A DNA stretch of 41,896 nt. Origin: Spirogloea muscicola (taxonomy: Eukaryota > Streptophyta > Zygnematophyceae > Spirogloeales > Spirogloeaceae). Positions 1-14,325 of this stretch are shown here, piece by piece (the first letter of the stretch is position 1; each line of letters opens with the position of its first letter). Under the pieces are notes generated by a model, which was not told where the DNA came from, ran no database searches, and saw only the letters and a program-made list of their open reading frames with translations. The DNA is taken from positions 122,820 through 164,715 of the forward strand of contig WELB01000199.1 of assembly GCA_009602725.1 (NCBI GenBank), given 5' to 3'. The position numbers and the translations under genes are program-made.

Positions 1-253
1 CCGAGCTGGCCTGCGCGCCCGCGCCGCCGTCGGCGGCGGCGGTGACGGCGGCGGCGGCGGCGGCCTCGGCGCTCCTCCCTGCCGCCTTCTCCTGCAGGTC
101 CGCCTCTGCCTCCGACATGCTGCCGGGCATCGCAGGCTCAGGCTCGGACCTGGGCTCAGAGCCACTGCTTGAGCTCCCGCGCCCGTTCTTCCGGTGCTCT
201 CTTCCATGCGGCTTAACGACTGGCATGGCCGCAATGGCCTCGTCGGCTCGCAT
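1..253 (-). CDS. possible partial hypothetical protein running off the left edge
   Basis: On the minus strand an open frame starts at the ATG at 253-251 and stays open to the window edge. It reads as a hydrophilic N-terminus rich in Ser, Glu and Pro followed by an alanine run encoded by GCC repeats. No family is recognised. The plus strand is also open (42-275) and would read as an Ala/Ser-rich, transit-peptide-like sequence that could be an upstream exon of the sigma factor gene next door. The sequence alone does not decide between these. If the minus reading is right, the gene is divergent from the sigma factor gene with about 230-390 bp between them. Low confidence because GC-rich repeats readily produce open frames. 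Confidence 0.22.
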   Translation of the reverse strand, partial: MRADEAIAAMPVVKPHGREHRKNGRGSSSSGSEPRSEPEPAMPGSMSEAEADLQEKAAGRSAEAAAAAAVTAAADGGAGAQASS

Positions 254-487
254 CTGTGGACTCTCCGACACCTAATAGTATCTACTGTTTCATGAACTCC
301 TGCTCTTCTTGATACTTGATTTCTGGTCAAGTAGCGCGCGATGATAGCTCTGCTGATCATTTGGGTTTGTTTTGCCAGTGGGTCTTTATCGTCTCCCTTT
401 CTAACGTCAAGTGCAGGCAGTCCATGGAGGCTACGTGCTTGGTCTTAGTGGAACAATGAGCTTTGCTGGAGGCGTTGAGGCCTATTA

Positions 488-2959
488 TTGTTGGTGGCGT
501 TTTGTGGCAGCCGGATCCACACAACGGATCACCTCCTGGTGGCGCATCACGCGCCGTCGCGCGGCGCGGCGTCGCTCGCCGAGAACTGGCTCAGCTCCAC
601 GAGCGACGCGGCGACGACCCGCGCGGCGGCGGAGGAGGCCATGGCCCTGGCCAGAGCCGCGGCCAAGGCCGCGCGCGAGGCCGCCGCCATGGCCTCCGCC
701 GGCGGCTACTTCCCACCACCGCCCACAGCCCGCCACAACGGTGCCTCTAACCAAGGTGGCTCGTCGCTGCCCAGCTCGAGGGACCGCCGCGTCGGCGCCG
801 ACGATGCTCGGCCGTGCCTGGAGGCCGGCAAGGGCTCCGAGGTCCTGTGGGAGGACGAGGGCGAGGTGCCGACGGCCATGGCGCAGGCCATGGAGCGGGC
901 GCAGGAGCAGGCCCGCCTGCGGGACGACAAGGCTGCAGCGAGCTGTGGCGCCGGCGGCGATGAGGCCACGAGGACCTTCGCCGTGCGCTCCACGAAGCGG
1001 ATCGAGCGGCTGCAGAAGCGGGAGCGTGCGACCGAGCGCGCGGAGCAGGTGGCCGCCGCCGCCTCCATCGCCGCACCGATCAAGGCCAAGAAGCCGTCGC
1101 TCGGGCAGCACGACCCCTCCGACCCCATCCGGTCGTACCTTCGCGAGATTGGCAAGACGCGGCTGCTCACAGGCCTTGAGGAGGTGCAGCTCAGCCAGGG
1201 CATCCAGGTCAGTCACCACTAGCCCCCCTAGCTGTGAACTTGAGGACATTGATAGCTGCGTGGCAGCCTTTTTCTGCTATAGAGTATGTGCCGAGGGAAT
1301 TGATTGAGCAGTGTTTTGACAACTTATCGTTATTACTGGCTCTTAGACGTACTGTAGGTTTTAGTGTGCCTCAGTCAGTGCATATCAATGTGCACGCACT
1401 AAATTGTGGATGCTATACTGAAATTGCAGGATCTGCTGAAGCTGGAACGGCTGAGCAAAAGCCTGGCAGAAGAGCTGGGGCGGGCGCCGACGCTGGCGGA
1501 GTGGTCGCGCGCTGCCGGCATGGAGCAGACGGCGTTCGAGACCCGCGTCAAGGATGGGCGTGCCTGCAAGGACAAGATGGTGCTCTCGAACCTGCGCCTC
1601 GTCGTCTCGGTCGCCAAGAAGTACCAGGGCCGCGGCATGGCCTTCCAGGACCTCATCCAGGTCCACAGCTGGGCAGCCATTGAACGCCACTCATTAGTTG
1701 CCATTAGCATGGCATCATCACTTGTCTCGGATGTGCGAGTTGTGGCCCCCAGTTGCTGCTGAAGAGAATATTGGCTTGCTGTGAAGATCGATGCTGAGCA
1801 TGTTGCCACATACAAGTTCCAGCTGTGCAGGCCTATGCTATTGCCTCCAAGTTACGCTACCAGTGATTGTTATCTTAGATTGAGCTGAGATTGACCTAGC
1901 TAGGGTCTTGTGGCGGCTGCAGGAGGGCAGCATGGGCCTCATTCGCGGTGCAGAGAAATTTGACCACACCAAAGGCTTTAAGTTCTCGACATATGCACAC
2001 TGGTGGATCCGGCAGGCCGTGACACGCGCCATTGCTGACCAGGCCCGCACCATCAGGCTGCCGGTGCGCCACTCTCAGCCCTGAAAGACCAACGGCATTG
2101 TTTTTGTCGGCCAGGGCCGCACAATTGGATCAGATTGTCAGCTTACTGCAACATTGATGAGCAGCTAAGGTATGGTCATGCAGCATGAAGGTGTAGCCAA
2201 ATCTAGTGGTGCACGGCAACAGTTTGGCTCAGCAGCTGCTGACCATATTGTCAATGTGCGCATGGGACAGGTGCACTTATACGAGGTCATTTCGCGTATC
2301 AACAAGGCAAAGAAGCTGCTTATCCAGGAACATGGGCGGCCGCCGCGTGAGGATGAGCTTGCGGAAATCGTAGGCATGCCCGCCGACAAGATCAGGTCAA
2401 TTCTCAAGGCTGCGCGCATCCCTGTATCTATGGAGAAGCCGGTTGGCAAGGACGGCGACCAGACCCTCTCGGTGAGCCCGCATGTGTTTTCTTGCCTGAA
2501 AGGTTGTCGCTGCATACATCCACAGAGGTTGTGGTCGCATTATCACCGATATTCGTCATTTCAAGAGTTTCGATCATTGATTGCTTGTGCTGGCATGTCA
2601 GGCACTAAGTCTATGCAGAATCAGGCTAAATGGGCACTTACTGGTTCTATTTGGCTACTGCTGCTGTGTGCCTCCAGGAGTGCATCGCGGATCGCGACAT
2701 AGAGTCGCCCGAGGACGCTATTGCAAAGCGGTTGCTGAAGCAGGACTTGGAGGCGGTGCTCCACACGCTCAACCCACGCGAGCGCGAAGTGATGCGGCTG
2801 CGCTATGGCCTTGATGATGGCCGCGTGAAGACGCTCGAGGAGATTGGGAACATCTTCCGGGTTACGCGCGAGCGCATTCGGCAGATTGAAAGCAAAGCCC
2901 TGCGCAAGCTGCGGCAGCCGAGCCGCAACAGCGTCCTGCGCGCTTACCTTGAGGTCTGA
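488..2959 (+). CDS. SIG: plastid sigma-70 factor for the plastid-encoded RNA polymerase
   Basis: This is a sigma-70 factor that would direct the bacterial-type plastid RNA polymerase to promoters. I place five exons: (488)-1207, 1430-1660, 1923-2063, 2271-2471, 2678-2959, all joined in phase 0. Exon 1 ends in region 1.2 ([17 protein letters not shown]). Region 2 spans exons 2-3 and includes [17 protein letters not shown], the core-binding segment around [15 protein letters not shown], and [13 protein letters not shown] for -10 recognition and melting. Exon 4 is region 3. Exon 5 is region 4, with a helix-turn-helix ending [18 protein letters not shown], and stops at TGA 2957-2959. Exon 1 is very GC-rich with an Ala/Arg-rich leader. 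Its frame is open from 479, the first in-frame ATG is at 641, and an acceptor at 510 could join an upstream transit-peptide exon, so the N-terminus is unresolved. About 473-524 aa, normal for plant-type SIG proteins. The subfamily cannot be assigned by eye. Confidence 0.92.
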
Positions 2960-4382
2960 GGCCCCGCCCGCAGCGCTGCCTTGGCCTGCTCGTTCCGCAG
3001 CACCGGAGGTCGATACCTCTCCCTCCTTTTGCCCTTCTCCCTGCTTTCTCTCTCCTCCGCCAGGGGGAAGTGGCTGAAGCAGCTACGGGACTGGAGCTGC
3101 ATATGGGCCCGCTCCTTCCTGTGTATCTAACCATTATTGGAGCACGCCTGCCAGTGTTGAGCAGGACTCAGCACCGGCGGCCAGCGTGCGCGGCGACCGG
3201 GCCATAGATGGCCCAGCGCTGACTAGTGCAGCTCAGGACAGACACCTTGGTATTGAAACGGGACAGATGTGCATTGAGGATCAGACCAGGTTGTCAGCAT
3301 GCGAGTGTTGAGATGGCCTTCACGTGTGCAGCTCACTTGAGTCGGTGGAGCCCCTCAGGCATAAATGTCCTGAAGGGTAAACGACTGCTCAGTGCCAGCA
3401 GCCCCCAAATTGGATACAGTATGTCAGGCGCCGCTTGTGTGGTTGACCTGGCAGCCTATCATGTGCGGTGCCATCAGGGATGCATATTGCCTTGTCACTG
3501 AAGGTTCAAGATTTTTGCATGCACGATTTGTCTTCACGTCAGGCCAACATGCTTGCATCTCTGCTGGTCTTTGTTGGTCGTGCTTTCTGTAGCGGCTGCT
3601 ATGGATGCTACTTAGAGCAAGACCTCAGAATGCGAGATAAGGAGCTGGCCCCAGGTGAGCACCAAAGGGCACCGGGTATGGGCATCTTTGTTTCGATGGT
3701 CTCAATGGGCGAGTGGAAGAGGGAAAGCTCATGTAGTGGGCAAAAGGTTTGCCATATGTTATCATGTTGATGCCCACTAATTACCGCTTTGACAGAGTTT
3801 GCCAGATTGACTCAAAGGCAGTGTTAGCTTCCAATGACTGCAGAATGCAAAGTAACTCGCTGAGTTGCAATTTCAGCAAAATTTTGCCAATGAAGAACAG
3901 CGCTTCCAAATTGACTGATGGCTGTGAGAGGCCAGCCCAAAAGAATGGACAAGGTCTGGAGGGGCCAATGAGGTACACATGCCTCGACGATTGTGCGATG
4001 CCTGCAGACTTGTTCCAATGCAGGTTTCAGCAAATTATACACAGTGCTGCACTTAGCAAGAAGAAAGTGCGCGCTCATAGCGGCACTTAGCGGCAAGAAG
4101 ATTAAGGCGGGAAAGATAAGCGGGCCGGGAGATGGCGGAACCCAGGGCCGTGAGACACACGCCTCGTCCCGCCAAAATTGGTGGGGGGGGGCGCGGGAGT
4201 GCCGGAAAAGCGCGCGAACGGGCGAGCCTCCGCGAACACCCCCCCCACAGTCCGCCACGGCGGTGCCGCCCCCCCTCCTCCCCCCCTCCTCCCTCCCTCC
4301 TCCAGCCAGGCCCCTGCTCTCGCCACACCCGGCCTCCCTCCACTCTCAGCTCCGGAGGCCGAGGCCGCAGGCCAGGCCCGCC
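2960..4382. other. intergenic region between sigma factor and DDM1 genes
   Basis: No convincing coding exon was seen. It should contain the 3' UTR of the sigma gene. A copy of the dispersed hairpin repeat lies at 3921-3966. From about 4130 the sequence turns strongly GC-rich, with C/T-rich runs, up to the DDM1 start codon; that part is probably the DDM1 promoter and 5' leader. Open frames here (for example 3226-3501 and 3749-4090) have no recognisable motifs. Confidence 0.6.
3921..3966 (-). repeat. dispersed hairpin repeat, copy 1
   Basis: Reverse-strand copy of the short repeat recurring in intergenic parts of the window. Read on the minus strand it has the order GGCCCCTCC, AGACCTTGTCCATTCTTTT, then GGGCTGG, a short loop, and CACAGCC. 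The closest relatives are the copies at 10872-10933 and 10501-10580. Confidence 0.75.
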
Positions 4383-9252
<4,870 letters not shown>

Positions 9253-9900
9253 CCAACTTTGCTCATTCTTTCGAGAAGGGCGCTCTGTGAAGTCCTACAT
9301 GTGGGTCTTTGATTCCTCATGGAATGGAGGCTCATGAAATAGAGGCAATGGCAATTGTGGAATTGTGCGGCAGCATTATTGAATGTCTCTCTTCATAGCC
9401 ATCACATTGATGGAAGAAGAGGGAAGCAGATTAACAGGATTTTACACATAGTGTACGAATACATGGAGGAAACCCGTCTCAGAAGGAACCCGGAGAAAAA
9501 GTTCCTTCAATAGCTGGTGAGGAGACTGAACATACTTATTGCGCCTAATTCTTTCGGTGGTATGTATGAGGTGAAATCAGATTGGCCAATAGTTGGCCAT
9601 GCCGTTTGATTACTTGGACATCTTGTGCAAGTCAAGGTATTGCAGCAGGGAAGATCTAAGAGGTCATCCGTATCTGCAAGTTCTTGAAGGCGCAGGGATG
9701 AACTGCCTAAACACGGGCTGCATTTCGCAATAAATGCCTGCCGATGCATCTGCTACAACGAGTCAACTTGTGAGACGTGAGCTCTTCCAAAGGGGCCGAG
9801 GGCAGTAAGAAGCCAGCCCAAGAAGTTGATAAGGTTGACAAGGTGACAACGTCAAAGGGTCATGAGGTCTACCACAAGCAAGCAGAAGCTAAAGGGGACA

Positions 9901-9955
9901 AAGAAGAAGTGGCACTCCCAATGGGGGCAAGGGCTGCGAAAGAAGCCCGACCAAG
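9901..9955 (-). repeat. dispersed hairpin repeat, copy 2
   Basis: Minus-strand copy with the 3' module (AGTGGCACTCCCAATGGGGG read on plus) and the GGGCTGCGAA arm. The second stem arm is altered (AAGCCCG), so the hairpin is weakened here. Confidence 0.7.
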
Positions 9956-10500
9956 CCCAAGGCCGGGAGGATGAGGTGCATCTATCAGAAGTGCTAGTAG
10001 TTAGTACGCTTAAGTGAGAGAAGAAGCTCATCTGAAAGAGGTTGATGACTGTGAAAGGTCAGTCCAAAACAGGGTGAACGAGGTTCCAGTCGGAACATGT
10101 ATATCATAGCTTATTGCAACGACACCTTTGCTGCACACATGCAGCAATAAAAAACTGCAGAGTACTAAGACCAGAATGTTGAACATCTGTGTCCTCCCTG
10201 GTTGACAGCTACTAGCATACTCAATCTCACAGTCATCCTCATCCGAAGCGCGAAGTCATCCTCATTCTCTCTCTTCCCTGCTGCTACATGATCTTATTTG
10301 CTGGCGTTGATCAGGAATTACTGAGTGACTCACCAGCAGTAGCCACTTCTTTGCCGGGTTGCGTGCGCTTTCACGTGGGGCTTCCTGCTGGATCTTGTCC
10401 ACTCTCTCAACTTTGTTAGCTTTGGTTTCACTTCGTCCTTTACTGAGCTGGCCTTCTGGCACCAATTCTAAGATGGCGCTTCTGGCCCCTTTCGTACTCC

Positions 10501-10580
10501 GGCCCCTTCGAACCTTGTCAATCCCTGTCGGGCTGGCTTATCACAGCCCTTGCCCCCAGTGGGAGAGCCGCTTCTCTTTC
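10501..10580 (+). repeat. dispersed hairpin repeat, copy 3 (near full length)
   Basis: Plus-strand copy showing the whole order: GGCCCCTTCGAACCTTGTCA, then GGGCTGGCTTATCACAGCCC, then TTGCCCCCAGTGGGAGAGCC and CTTCTCTTTC. The 6-bp stem GGGCTG/CAGCCC is intact. Confidence 0.78.
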
Positions 10581-10631
10581 TGGCCTGGCCTGTGTCATCT
10601 TTACAAAACTCATCTTTAACAAAACTGTGCG

Positions 10632-10660
10632 CAAAAGAAGAAGTGGCACTCCCAATGAAT
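10632..10660 (-). repeat. dispersed hairpin repeat, 3' fragment
   Basis: Only the outer module is present (AAGAAGAAGTGGCACTCCCA on plus, followed by ATGAAT). It faces copy 3, with about 50 bp between them. Confidence 0.6.
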
Positions 10661-10871
10661 GCGTGTATATTAAGAGATGGGGAGGCCATGTGTGGCCAAG
10701 TACAAAGGCAAGCACATTGGACAAATGTACGTCACCTGCTGCTAAGCTGACCCGCTCAGTAACCACGAGTCAGCACATAGAGGTCGCTAGCTGACGCTCG
10801 AATACCGGACGGCACTTGACTAGCTCTTGTGCCAGCAGCTAAGGCTCGACCAGCTTTCTGATGCAGAGCAT

Positions 10872-10933
10872 AAATGGGGGCAAGGGCTGCGAAAAGCCAG
10901 CCCAAAAAGAATTGACCAAGGTTTGGAGGGGCC
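10872..10933 (-). repeat. dispersed hairpin repeat, copy 4
   Basis: Minus-strand copy from ATGGGGGCAAGGGCTGCG through AAAAGCCAGCCCAAAAAGAA to AAGGTTTGGAGGGGCC. It is almost the reverse complement of copy 3 and lies about 300 bp from it. Confidence 0.78.
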
Positions 10934-11194
10934 TACAAAAGGGGGGGTTGCGCAACGGAGGGGGGGTGGGGCGCGCCGTTGCGGAGCCGCCGCTCCTCGT
11001 CTCGGGCCCGCTTCAGACAAGTGGAACGAAGGACAAGTGGGGGCCGGGACGCCACAGCACTGCCAATATAACGACAGTGGTCTCTGCGAAAGGCCAGCCC
11101 AGGGGCGCGCCCCCGTCTCGCCGTCTCGTCAGCTTAAGCCCAGCAGTCGCGCCAGTCCGGCCCCGGCATCAGCTCCGCGCTCGCGGCGGCCCCT

Positions 11195-11227
<33 letters not shown>

Positions 11228-11228
11228 T

Positions 11229-11229
11229 N
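11229..11229. other. single N between GGC and GCC runs (likely collapsed gap)
   Basis: The N is flanked on the left by a (GGC)n run and on the right by a (GCC)n run, so the flanks are near reverse complements. This is a typical place for a polymerase stop or a misjoined assembly. Reading frames across it should not be trusted. Confidence 0.6.
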
Positions 11230-11451
11230 CGCCGCCGCCGCCAGCACCGGCGGCAGCGCCGCCGAGCCCGCGAGCGGCTCGCCTCGCCGCCTGCCTGACG
11301 AGGAGGCTCAGCCGCCAGACTCGCCAGCGTGAGCGCCTGCGTCCGACTTTTGCATGGACCCCAGTGGCGGCTGAGATGGTTATGCAGACCCTCTGTGGCG
11401 CTCGCTGCGGAGGTGGCCTCCATCGCTGCTGCTGCTCAGGCCCGCCTGATC

Positions 11452-13098
11452 ATGCGCAGGCCCACCGAGGACATGGGTTCGCTCGACGGCCACGAGAACG
11501 GAGCGACGGACCGCAGAGAAGCAGCGGACGGCAATGGCGCCGTGCACAGTGACCGTGGCGCTGCTGCCGGCGACGACAGTACCCCGCTAGCCGAAGATGG
11601 GCGGGTGACCATCTTCAGCAACAAGTCCGCCGGTGCGAACGGCATGCATGAGGTGAACCCTCTCCGCCGTCTCCTCTCTGCTTGTGCTGGAGCTGCCGCA
11701 GCCGCTGCTTCTGTGTTGAGCCGGTCAGACTGAGGGTGAACGACCACGGATGTACATCCGTGGTCGTTCACCAGTTGACGAGTGCCATGCAAATGGCAAG
11801 TACATGACGGCTTGCAAGACCTCCTTCTGGCAGGACAACGGCTTGGAGGAGGAGGAGCCGTCGCCTGTGGAAAGCTCAGAAGGCAATGGGATTGTGTTAG
11901 ACAACGATCCTCACAAGGCTGACTCCCAACGGGACAGGGAGGCGGCGGCACGCGAGGTACCAGTTTGGGCTTGACAATGTCATCAAGCGTCTCTATTACT
12001 TCTTGGTAATTTTGCAGCTCAGTTGACGTCGGTCTGTGGCTCTGAAGCATCGCCGTCATAGGCTGGCGAGCTCGTGTACGCCTGCTGAGGCTGCTTGAGT
12101 GTGCAGGAGAAGCTTGGCTCGGAGATAAAGTCAGCAAATGCGCGGGCAGACGCAGCGGAGGAGCAGCTGGCGCAGCTGAAAAGCGAGCTGACATCTGCCA
12201 AGGAGGACCTCACAACAGAGTCAGAGTCCAGGTCAAAGCTGCAGTCCAAAGTGCAGTCTCTGGAGGAGGAGTGTCGCTGCTTGACTGAGGTACAGTAGCC
12301 CGACAGAGTCCAATGTACTGATATACAATATTTCTTCCCCCTTGTCAAGGCGCCAACCAGTGTGCATATTGCTGCGTGCCTGCTGTCTATGGATCGCTCT
12401 GTCATGCGAGCTGCCAAGGTGTGCTGTGGAGACCCAGCTAGCCTGCTTATGTGCAACTCGGGCAGACTTGGTCTGCTGGGGCGTTTCTTGGTTAGCACCT
12501 GCGTGATTGATTGGGCAGCTCTTGCTGTTGCAGGACCTCTCGAAAGCGCAGGGAGCAGCAGATGCGCAGGTCCAGATAGCCCAGAAGGACTTGCAGGCTG
12601 CCGAGAAGAGGTTTGGCTGCTCTGGGTCCCTCGTCTCGCCCTATCCTGCTCAGATTCATTTGCCAGAAATGGCACAATGTGTGCTCCGCTTGCCAGCCCC
12701 GTTGCGCAGCTTGTTATGCAGGCTGACCAAGGATCTAAGGGGACTCTTTGGCTCGCTTGCCCAGGGTTGTGGAGCTGACAGAGAAGGTGGCAGCCATCAA
12801 CAAGGACTTGTCGGCCATGGTGAGCCGCGTGTCGGCACTTGAGACGCAGGAGCAGCACATGCTGGCAGAGGTGGCGAAGCTTGCAAAGGTTGGCGCGGCC
12901 AAGAGCGAGGAGGCTGCCGAGGCCACCCGGCAGGTGGCGCAGCTGCGGGCCACCAACGAGGGCCTGGAGAAGCAGCTTGCTGCAGCCAAGGGCGCCGGCA
13001 GTGACCAGCCTGAGGCCTGGTCGCATATGCTGATCACAGTGTCTGCAGCTGTTAGCGTCGTCGCCCTCACAGTCTACATCTTGTCCAAGAAGAGCTGA
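11452..13098 (+). CDS. tail-anchored coiled-coil protein of unknown function
   Basis: Not recognised as a named family. Five exons join into 305 aa: 11452-11652, 11834-11956, 12107-12289, 12534-12610, 12765-13098. The first ~110 residues are hydrophilic and acidic, probably disordered. Exons 3-5 (about residues 109-270) form a Glu/Lys/Ala-rich heptad coiled coil (AEEQLAQLKSELTSAKEDL, RVSALETQEQHMLAEVAKLA). A single hydrophobic helix at about 280-300 (MLITVSAAVSVVALTVYIL) is followed by SKKS and the stop. This layout is that of a C-tail-anchored protein facing the cytosol on the ER, outer mitochondrial, plastid or nuclear envelope, and recalls WIT/WIP-like or golgin-like proteins without a specific match. 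The very short Lys-containing tail gives no reliable organelle call. The start is the first in-frame ATG after a GC-rich leader. Intron 1 contains a perfect 38-bp palindrome. Confidence 0.78.
11735..11772. repeat. perfect 38-bp palindrome inside intron 1
   Basis: The left arm GGTGAACGACCACGGATGT is followed directly by its exact reverse complement, with no spacer and no mismatch (centre between 11753 and 11754). It lies in the first intron of the tail-anchored coiled-coil gene. Confidence 0.95.
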
Positions 13099-14325
13099 GT
13101 GCCATATCTGGAATCTGGAGGCGCCCTGGCTGGCACCCATGCTCCGAGACGTAGCGGTGGAGTGCAGGCGCGGTCAGTGGACGCTTTGCCTGGAATGGCC
13201 TGTAGAGGCTCCCTTCGACCTGCCTTAGGCAGTGGGTCACCAGCCGCAGGACTACATCAGAAGTGGTTTGTCTTGTGCAAATTGCTTAACACGTAGCTTG
13301 TAAGAGGCAGTGGTTTTGGACGTAGCTTGTACGGGGCAGCAGTGGTGCCACCTCAGGGGCTGCTTCTTTCGGCCACGAGCGCCAGCAGCATATTAGGTAG
13401 TCTCAGTCATTGCTTTGTAGAAGCAATAATGGCGTGAGCAGTTTTGTGGCGCATCTGGACTCATGGCGCTGCAAGACCAGGCTGTCTAGATGTGTAATTT
13501 TTGGTGTGTCTGCTCCTTGGTTGCCTGCTAATGTAGCAACGAGCACAACAGGTCCTCATGCTGTGCTGGTTCTTGATATGCACGCTGGCAGCCTCTTGCC
13601 AAAGACGTTCGTCGGTGTGCCTGTCTGCGCTGCACTCAAAGATGCTCTGCTGCTGTAGGATCGACCGGCTCTGACACTGGTCAGCTTCTCTGTCACCACT
13701 GCAGGGTCGGGTGCTTCAGAGCTGCTTAAGTGCTCCTTGAGAGGTGCTTCTATGGCAAATCTAATAAGTTGACAGGATTTTAAAGAAATGTCTGCTAAGG
13801 ACGCCTCTCTTGAATCTGCCTCCGCTCTTTTTAGCAATAGTGACCAACACCTACAGGAATCCAAACATGCTATCGTACTGGCTGCCTGTCTCCAATGGCT
13901 GGCATCTTGCTGTTCCGGTTGAGGAATACCGATCTTGCACTCCACTGAACAATCAAACGGTGTCAGCACGTGCGTAGTGGCCAGTCGAAGGACAAGCAAG
14001 AGATCACTTACATTTGCATCAAAATTGGATTGACTGAATTATGTAGATCACATTCAGCAAGGTCGTGCTAGATATAATGACTTACAAAGACGAGGCATTT
14101 AAATGTGCAGTCACTATCCGTTTTGTCTTCTTGTACCTTACTGGGTGCAGCTTTTTACGTTTCCCACTAAGCAGCCTCCATGAGTCTGTTGCTGTCATAG
14201 GTGGACTACCTGCAATAGTCATTTCAAAGTTGAGTTGATCACTGCTAGAAGGTAGAGGCAATAACTACATCTCTTTACTGAGTGGTCAAGGCAGGTCTCT
14301 CTCCAGCTCCCTCTTCCCTCTTCCC
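13099..14325. other. convergent intergenic region
   Basis: It lies between the 3' ends of the plus-strand coiled-coil gene and the minus-strand HFM1 gene. No exon can be defended. A minus-strand open frame at 13999-13556 lacks recognisable motifs; it could be an extra 3' exon of HFM1 only if the 14326 stop is spliced out. The rest looks like untranslated sequence. Confidence 0.5.

Larger units (their letters stand above)
9253..11451. other. repeat-rich intergenic region with a GC-rich promoter-like end
   Basis: No gene is supported. It starts with the presumed DDM1 3' UTR. Between 9.9 and 11.1 kb it holds several partial copies of the hairpin repeat in both orientations (9901-9955, 10501-10580, 10632-10660, 10872-10933 and a trace at 11087-11102). 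Small open frames here (9777-9974, 10827-11552) are translations of the repeat and of GCC/GGC runs. From 11100 the DNA becomes very GC-rich with a (GGC)n/(GCC)n tract around the N at 11229; this is probably the promoter and leader of the next gene. Confidence 0.6.

Noticed and set aside
485-1249. Long minus-strand open frame opposite sigma factor exon 1
   Set aside because: It is the antisense shadow of a GC-rich exon; the plus strand carries the conserved sigma region and good splice sites.
9777-9974. Lys-rich small ORF (KKPAQEVDKVDKVTTSKG)
   Set aside because: It is largely a translation of the dispersed hairpin repeat and its flanks.
13556-13999. Additional C-terminal exon of HFM1
   Set aside because: No conserved motif, and the upstream frame already ends at a natural stop at 14326; kept only as a remote possibility.
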